64,000 bases of DNA from Streptomyces massasporeus (GTDB lineage: Bacteria > Actinomycetota > Actinomycetes > Streptomycetales > Streptomycetaceae): positions 434,001 through 498,000 of the forward strand of contig NZ_BMSE01000001.1 of assembly GCF_014648995.1 (NCBI RefSeq). The letters run 5' to 3'. This document shows, piece by piece, positions 58,938-64,000 of this stretch (position 1 is its first letter; each line of letters starts with the position of its first letter). The position numbers were made by a program, and so were the translations under genes. The notes under the pieces were generated by a model, which was not told the DNA's origin, did no database searches, and worked only from the letters and a program-made list of their open reading frames with translations.

Positions 58938-60638
58938 TCAGCGTGCCACCGCCGAGCAGTAGTCCTGGTCTCTTGCCAGCAGGTTGCGGTGGGTGTCCTC
59001 TGCTGTGATGGCTCCGTCGTCCAGGATCAGGACCCGGTCCGCCGCGTCCAGGAACGCCGGGCTGCTGGTGATCACGATCGTCGTGCGGCCCCGGCGCAGC
59101 TTCGCCACGTTGCGGGCGACGAGTTGTTCGGTGACCGCGTCCACCGCCGTCGTCGGGTCGTGCAGGACGAGGACGTCGGTGTCGGCGGCCAGGGCACGGG
59201 CCAGGGAGAGGCGTTGGCGCTGGCCTCCGGAGAGGTTGGCGCCCCGGTCGCGGACGCCGTAGTCGAGACCCTCGCGGTGCAGGGCCACGACGTCGGTCAG
59301 CAAGGACGCCTCGACCGCCTCGGGAACCGTCCGGCTGGTGCCCGACGGGTCGATGTTCGTGCGGAGAGTGCCCGCGAAGATCTCCCCGTCGTAGGGGTTG
59401 ACCAGCAGGTGCTCGCGCACCGCCTCGACGGAGAGGTCGGCCAGGTCCTTGTCGCCGATCCGCACCGTTCCCTGGTACGCGGCGGGCGGGACGCGCACGG
59501 CCAGGACGGCGGCGAGGTCGGCCGCCGCGCGGGGCTGGTAGGGAGCGATGGCGACGAACTCACCCGCCTTCACCTGGAACTTCAGGTTGGTCAGGGTGCC
59601 GTGGCGGACGCAGTCGATCTCCAGGTCGCCGCCCCCGGAAGGGCGTTCGGAGCCCGGGGTCATGACCGGCGGGGCCGACAGCACCAGAGCCATCCGCTCG
59701 GCCGAGGCGCGCGCGATCATCACGTACTTGGGCATCTCGGAGAACAGCTTGAGCGGTTCCATGATGAACTGCGCCAGGCCCACGGCCATGACGAGTTCGC
59801 CGATGGTGATCCGTCCCTCGAACGCCAGCCAGCCCGCCGTCAGGGTCACGGCGCCGGCGAGGACCGCGTTGAGGGCCAGGGCGGTGCCCGCGTAGGCGCC
59901 GTTCACCTTGGCGACGGTGATCGACTGGCGTCTCGCCTCCGTGCTGACCTTCCGGTAGGACCGGAAGGCGGCGTGGTTGCCGCCGAAGCCGTGCAGCGGG
60001 CGCAGGCCGGTGATCAGGTCGGCGACCTTCGCACCCGCCCGCGCCACCCGGGCCTGCTGCTCCTGGGTGCTGCTGCCGATCCGTTTGGACATCACGCTGA
60101 GGATCGACAGGATCGCGACGGTGCCCACGATCACCAGCAGCCCCAGCCGGATGTCCGCAAGGCCCAGGGCGACCGCCGCGACCAGCACGGCCACGAGCGA
60201 GCTGATGAGCAGCGGCACCACCTCGATGATGTCGGCGGTCTGGTCGGCGTCCTCGGTGGCGATGGTCAGCACCTCGCCGGACTTGAGGTCGACGTCCCGG
60301 GCCACGGGCTGCAGACCGCAGGCCGCGACCTTCACCCGCCAGCGGTGCGCCTCGGTCGTGTTGGCCTTCTGCAGGATCCGCATGCCGAACCGCCACGACA
60401 GCGACACCGTCGTGATGATCACGGCCAGGGCGCCGATCGAGACGGCGAGGGCCTGGAGGCTGCGGCCGTCCCGCATCGTGTGCTCGACGATCAGGCCGAG
60501 TGCGATGGGGAAGGCGGTCTCGCCGGCCTGGTAGAGGCCCATGAGGAGGGTGCCCCAGGCCATGGCGCCGATGTTGCGGCGCAGGGCGGTCCGGAGGATG
60601 GCGGCCCCGTGGCGGGGCCGCTGGGTGTCAGTTGTCAT
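58938..60638 (-). CDS. cchI: ABC half-exporter with degenerate ATP site (CchI-like)
   Basis: 566 residues from ATG 60638, which overlaps the NRPS 3' end by 11 bases (a TTG at 60653 is an alternative). Six membrane helices, then an NBD whose signature [15 protein letters not shown] is intact. The Walker A position reads [20 protein letters not shown], without GxxGxGKS/T, and Walker B reads [12 protein letters not shown], with Asp in place of the catalytic Glu. It would need a partner with an intact site, presumably the second half-exporter (cchG) expected upstream of cchH outside the window. Role: export of the siderophore. Confidence 0.87.
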   Translation of the reverse strand: MTTDTQRPRHGAAILRTALRRNIGAMAWGTLLMGLYQAGETAFPIALGLIVEHTMRDGRSLQALAVSIGALAVIITTVSLSWRFGMRILQKANTTEAHRWRVKVAACGLQPVARDVDLKSGEVLTIATEDADQTADIIEVVPLLISSLVAVLVAAVALGLADIRLGLLVIVGTVAILSILSVMSKRIGSSTQEQQARVARAGAKVADLITGLRPLHGFGGNHAAFRSYRKVSTEARRQSITVAKVNGAYAGTALALNAVLAGAVTLTAGWLAFEGRITIGELVMAVGLAQFIMEPLKLFSEMPKYVMIARASAERMALVLSAPPVMTPGSERPSGGGDLEIDCVRHGTLTNLKFQVKAGEFVAIAPYQPRAAADLAAVLAVRVPPAAYQGTVRIGDKDLADLSVEAVREHLLVNPYDGEIFAGTLRTNIDPSGTSRTVPEAVEASLLTDVVALHREGLDYGVRDRGANLSGGQRQRLSLARALAADTDVLVLHDPTTAVDAVTEQLVARNVAKLRRGRTTIVITSSPAFLDAADRVLILDDGAITAEDTHRNLLARDQDYCSAVAR

Positions 60639-63600
60639 CGAGGTGGCGGGCAATCGCTTCCGGGGTTCGCAGGGTGAACAGATCGCGGATGGTGATCACG
60701 GGACCGTACTCGCGGCGGAGCAGCCCGACGAGCCGCACCGCCAGCATGGAGTGTCCCCCCAGGGACACGAAGTCGCTCACCGCGCTCACCTCGTCGTCGT
60801 CGAGATCCAGTGCTTCGGCGAAGTACTCGCACACCACGGTCTCGGTCTCGGTCTGCGGGCCCCGCTCCCCCGCCGTGGTCAGCGCGCCCAGCGGCTTGGC
60901 CTCGGGCAGCGCCGTGGTGTCAGCCTTCCCGTTCACCGTCAGCGGGATGCCGTCGACCTGGGCGTAGTGCGTGGGCCGCAGGAAGTCCGGCAGTCCGGCG
61001 CCCACGTCGGCGGCGACGGTCGCCAGATCCGCCCCGTCCAGGACCAGGTAGGCGGCCAGCCGGTGGGCGCCGTCGACCTGCGGGTCGGGCTGGGCCACCG
61101 CGGCGACGAACCGCACCGCCGCGTGCGCCGCGAACACCGCCTCGACCTCGCCGAGTTCGACGCGGTGGCCGCGGATCTTGACCTGCTGGTCGGTGCGGCC
61201 CAGGTACATCAGGTTGCCGTCCGGACGGCGGACCACCAGGTCGCCGGTGCGGTACATGCGCTCGCCGGGCTCGCCGAACGGGCAGGCGACGAAGCGGTGC
61301 GCGGTCTGGGCGGGCTGCCCGAGGTAGCCGCGCGCGATGCCGATGCCCGACACGTACAGCTCGCCGGGCACACCGTCCGGCAACGGCCGCAGCCACGGAT
61401 CCAGGACGTACACGTCGGTGTTGTCGATGGCCACGCCCACCACCGGGTCCTGGCACTCGAAGGTGCCGACGCCCAGGGTGTTGATGGTGTATTCGGTCGG
61501 CCCGTACAGGTTGTAGCCGACGGTGCCCTCGGTCTCGGCGAGCCGCTGCCACAGGGTCGGCGTGACGGCCTCGCCGCCGAGCAGCACCAGCGCCGGCCGC
61601 TGTGCCGGGTCGTCGAGCAGGCCCTCGGCCACCAGTTGCTGCGCGTAGGTCGGCGTCACGTTGATGACGTCGATGCCGTGCTCCAGGCAGTAGGCGACCA
61701 GCCGGGGCGCGTCCCGGCGCAACTCCTCGTCACAGATGTGCACTTCATGGCCGTCGGCGAGCCACAGCAGCTCCTCCCACGACATGTCGAACGCGAACGA
61801 CACGGTGTGCGCGATCCGGAAGATCCGGTGTCCGTGCTCGGCCAGCACCGGCTCGAAGATCCTGCGCTGGTGGTTGATCAGCATGTTGGTGAGACCGGCG
61901 TACTCGGTCACCACACCCTTGGGCTTCCCGGTGGAGCCGGAGGTGTAGATCGTGTACGCGGGGTGGCGCAGCCGGTCCGGGTCGTCCGGCGCGAACGTCA
62001 CGTAGGGCTCGGCGTCGGGAAGCGGCCGGTCCAGTTCGATCAGGTCGCCGGTCAGCCGGAGCGAGACCGCGCTCACGGTGAGGATCACGTCCGGGCGGGC
62101 GTCGTCGACGATGGCCGCGATCCGCTCGTCCGGGTGGTCGAGCTCCAGCGGCACGTACGCGGCGCCGACCCGCAGGACGGCGAACAGCGCCGCGATCCAG
62201 TCGAGGGAGCGCGGGATCGCGAGCCCGACGGTCGTCTCCGGTCCGATGCCGCGCGCGGCGAGCACGCCCGCCACGGCCCGGCTGCGGTCGCGGAGTTCGG
62301 CGAACGTCATCGTCGAGCCGTGAGCGACGAGTGCCACCCGCTGCGGATCGCGGTCCGCCGCCCGGTCGAAGCGGTCGACGACGGTGTCCGTGCCGACGTC
62401 GGTGCGTGCGGCCGGCTCGGGCACCGGGCCCGGCCCCCGCAGCGCGCCGACCGGCCCCGTGGCACGGGACAGGTCTTCGAGCACGCCCAGGTAGTCGTCG
62501 AGGAGACGGCGGGCGTTGCCGGTGTCGCCGTCGCGGTACTCCAGCTTGACCGTGAGCCGGTCCCCGGGCGTGACGACCCAGGTGAACGGATAGTGGGTGG
62601 AGTCGTCGGCCTTCACCGAGGTGATGCCGTGCCGGGTGTTCATCTCGGCGAACGCGTCCATGTCCAGGAAGTTCTGGAGCACGAACAGGTTGTCGAACAG
62701 GGTGTCGTGCCCGCTGGCCCGCTGGATCTCGCCGAGCCCGAGGTGCTCGTGCTCCATCGCCTCGACCCGGGCGGCCTGGACGGCCGACAGGTAGCCGCCG
62801 ACCGTGTCGTCGGGGCGGGCGCGGGTCCACATCGGCACGGTGTTGAGCAGCACGCCGACGATGTCGGAGCGCCCCTCGCCGTCCCGCCCGGAGACGGTCA
62901 CCCCGAACACGGCGTCGGCGCGGCCGGTGTGCGCGCCGAGGAGCAGGCCGAACGCACCGGTCAGCACCGAGTTCAGGGTGACGCCGTGCACCCGGGCCGC
63001 CTCGCGCACCAGCGCGGACTGCTCGGCCGACAGGGTGTGCACGAGCGCGCTCGGCAGGTCGTCCGAGAAGGACGGCGCCGATCCGGCGAGCAGCGTCGGG
63101 CCGGGGAGAGCGGCCAGGTGGTCCGCCCAGAAGCGCTCCGACACCGCCGTGTCCCTGGCGTCGAGGGCCCGGGCGTACTCCTCGAAGCCCGGTGTGGCGG
63201 GCCTCGGATCGAGCGGCTCGCCCGCGAGGACGGCGCGGTAGGCGTCGAAGAGGTCCCGCAGGACGATCTCCCGGGACCAGCCGTCCCACAGCAGCAGGTG
63301 GTAGCTGAGCAGCAGGCCGTCCCGGTCGCCGGGCAGGTGCACGACGGTCAGCCGGATCAGCGGCGGCTCGCCCGGATCGAAGCCCGTGTCCCGGTCCCGG
63401 GCGCGCAGGGCGTCGACCTCCGCGTCCGTCGACAGGGCGATCGTACGGACGTCGACCCGTCGCCCGGCCTTGAGGACCTGGACCGGCCCGTCCTCGTCGG
63501 TGCCGAAGCCGGCGCCGACGACCGGGTGCCGTGCGATCACGTGGGCCATCGCCTCGGCCAGCGCGCCGGTGTCCAGGCGCCGGTCGAAGGTGAACCAGTT

Positions 63601-64000
63601 CTGTGCGACGTAGTGTCCGGCCGAGCCCGCCATCTGGGCCTGGAAGAACAGGCCGCGCTGGAGCGGGGTGACCGGTGCGGTGCGCTCGGCCGTCGTCGCG
63701 GCGTCCGCGAGGTGCTTCAGCGCGCTGCGCCAGTGCTCGGTGATCGCGTCGGGGACGCCCTCGGCGAGGACGAACTCGGCGAGCAGGCTGCCGGTGGCCT
63801 CGTCGGTCCAGGCGTTGACCTCGACGGCATAGGGGCTGCCCTGGTCGCCGCCGGTGAGGTGGAGCGCCTGGGACTCGCTGCCCCGGCCTAGGTAGTTGAA
63901 CAGCACCTGCGGGCGGGCGGTGAGCAGCGGAGCCGTCTGCGGGTTGAGGTACCTGAGCCGGCCGTAGGCGACGTGTCCGCACTCGTCCGGCTGGCGCTCG
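60628..64000 (-). CDS. cchH: Non-ribosomal peptide synthetase, last module (CchH-like, 5' part outside window)
   Basis: The frame is open to base 64000, so only the C-terminal ~1120 residues are seen. Order: end of an epimerisation domain ([19 protein letters not shown]), condensation domain with HLLLWDGWS at the HHxxxDG site, adenylation domain ([34 protein letters not shown]) and thiolation domain with the phosphopantetheine serine in LGGHSMLAV, then stop. There is no thioesterase. My alignment to PheA gives the specificity code DMENLGLINK, known for N5-hydroxyornithine. Matches the last module of coelichelin synthetase. Iron control is expected from promoters outside the window. Confidence 0.93.
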   Translation of the reverse strand, partial: ERQPDECGHVAYGRLRYLNPQTAPLLTARPQVLFNYLGRGSESQALHLTGGDQGSPYAVEVNAWTDEATGSLLAEFVLAEGVPDAITEHWRSALKHLADAATTAERTAPVTPLQRGLFFQAQMAGSAGHYVAQNWFTFDRRLDTGALAEAMAHVIARHPVVGAGFGTDEDGPVQVLKAGRRVDVRTIALSTDAEVDALRARDRDTGFDPGEPPLIRLTVVHLPGDRDGLLLSYHLLLWDGWSREIVLRDLFDAYRAVLAGEPLDPRPATPGFEEYARALDARDTAVSERFWADHLAALPGPTLLAGSAPSFSDDLPSALVHTLSAEQSALVREAARVHGVTLNSVLTGAFGLLLGAHTGRADAVFGVTVSGRDGEGRSDIVGVLLNTVPMWTRARPDDTVGGYLSAVQAARVEAMEHEHLGLGEIQRASGHDTLFDNLFVLQNFLDMDAFAEMNTRHGITSVKADDSTHYPFTWVVTPGDRLTVKLEYRDGDTGNARRLLDDYLGVLEDLSRATGPVGALRGPGPVPEPAARTDVGTDTVVDRFDRAADRDPQRVALVAHGSTMTFAELRDRSRAVAGVLAARGIGPETTVGLAIPRSLDWIAALFAVLRVGAAYVPLELDHPDERIAAIVDDARPDVILTVSAVSLRLTGDLIELDRPLPDAEPYVTFAPDDPDRLRHPAYTIYTSGSTGKPKGVVTEYAGLTNMLINHQRRIFEPVLAEHGHRIFRIAHTVSFAFDMSWEELLWLADGHEVHICDEELRRDAPRLVAYCLEHGIDVINVTPTYAQQLVAEGLLDDPAQRPALVLLGGEAVTPTLWQRLAETEGTVGYNLYGPTEYTINTLGVGTFECQDPVVGVAIDNTDVYVLDPWLRPLPDGVPGELYVSGIGIARGYLGQPAQTAHRFVACPFGEPGERMYRTGDLVVRRPDGNLMYLGRTDQQVKIRGHRVELGEVEAVFAAHAAVRFVAAVAQPDPQVDGAHRLAAYLVLDGADLATVAADVGAGLPDFLRPTHYAQVDGIPLTVNGKADTTALPEAKPLGALTTAGERGPQTETETVVCEYFAEALDLDDDEVSAVSDFVSLGGHSMLAVRLVGLLRREYGPVITIRDLFTLRTPEAIARHLDDN

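Noticed and set aside
60541..63891. Plus-strand open frame of about 1116 codons
   Set aside because: Antisense shadow of the NRPS gene; no recognisable motif.
1..64000. tRNA genes, rRNA genes, CRISPR arrays, complete insertion sequences
   Set aside because: I looked for cloverleaf arms, regularly spaced repeats and DDE transposase motifs with terminal repeats and saw none; only the transposase-like tail at about 15620-15749 hints at a mobile element.

Overview
High-GC DNA (about 70 %), GTG and TTG starts, tightly overlapping genes, HrdB-like promoters and DmdR1/IdeR-type iron boxes point to a Streptomyces or close relative. The window is accessory, specialised-metabolism territory: at least three biosynthetic loci joined by stress/redox genes and gene remnants. 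All assignments come from reading the sequence and from memory of the families; no search was run.

1-5.9 kb: an AraC regulator cut by the window edge, then a minus-strand redox group: SnoaL-like protein, an internally deleted quinone oxidoreductase remnant, an NmrA-type NAD(P)-binding protein, a MarR regulator with an old-yellow-enzyme ene-reductase, and an NADP-dependent quinone oxidoreductase behind a two-box palindromic operator.

6.26-15.8 kb (locus A): a plus-strand operon with an HrdB-like promoter and overlapping genes encoding ATP-grasp ligase, lysine N6-hydroxylase, cupin, glycine-oxidase-like flavoenzyme, methionyl-tRNA-synthetase-like protein, second ATP-grasp ligase and MFS exporter, followed by a threonine-aldolase-like PLP enzyme. 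Hydroxylase + cupin + MetRS-like + flavoenzyme is the set known (Spb38/39/40 of the s56-p1 pathway) to join N6-hydroxylysine to an amino acid through an N-N bond and release a hydrazino acid. Cupin and MetRS-like units, fused in Spb40, are separate genes here, and two ligases suggest a small hydrazine-containing peptide that I cannot match to a known compound. This is the best candidate for an undescribed system.

15.9-20.1 kb: remnants. The 3' part of an Lhr-like helicase gene and the 3' part of a Ser/Thr kinase gene abut head to head, both lacking their 5' ends (a deletion or rearrangement scar), followed by a nucleotidyltransferase-like gene and a hypothetical gene.

20.4-54.1 kb (locus B): a liponucleoside antibiotic cluster whose gene content and order match, as I remember it, the caprazamycin cluster from cpz31 to cpz4. 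UMP is oxidised to uridine-5'-aldehyde (Cpz15), converted to glycyluridine (Cpz14) and in parallel to activated aminoribose (Cpz18, 19, 16), which are joined by Cpz17. Cpz13, Cpz10 and methyltransferases build the diazepanone; Cpz20, 21 and 23 with HMG-CoA synthase Cpz5 supply acyl groups; Cpz31 and Cpz28-30 add and O-methylate a deoxysugar; Cpz6, 8, 7 and 4 form the type III PKS-dependent sulfation relay; Cpz22 exports. A 62-residue acidic peptide gene and a 599-residue protein with a clan CD-like His/Cys arrangement sit mid-cluster without an obvious role.

54.2-64 kb (locus C): a coelichelin-type siderophore locus (cchH C-terminal part, cchI, cchJ, cchK) with an iron box between cchJ and cchK. 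A second iron box precedes an acetylglutamate-kinase gene, and an N-acetylglutamate-synthase-like GNAT gene lies in the cchK operon, suggesting an iron-controlled ornithine supply for the hydroxyornithine siderophore.
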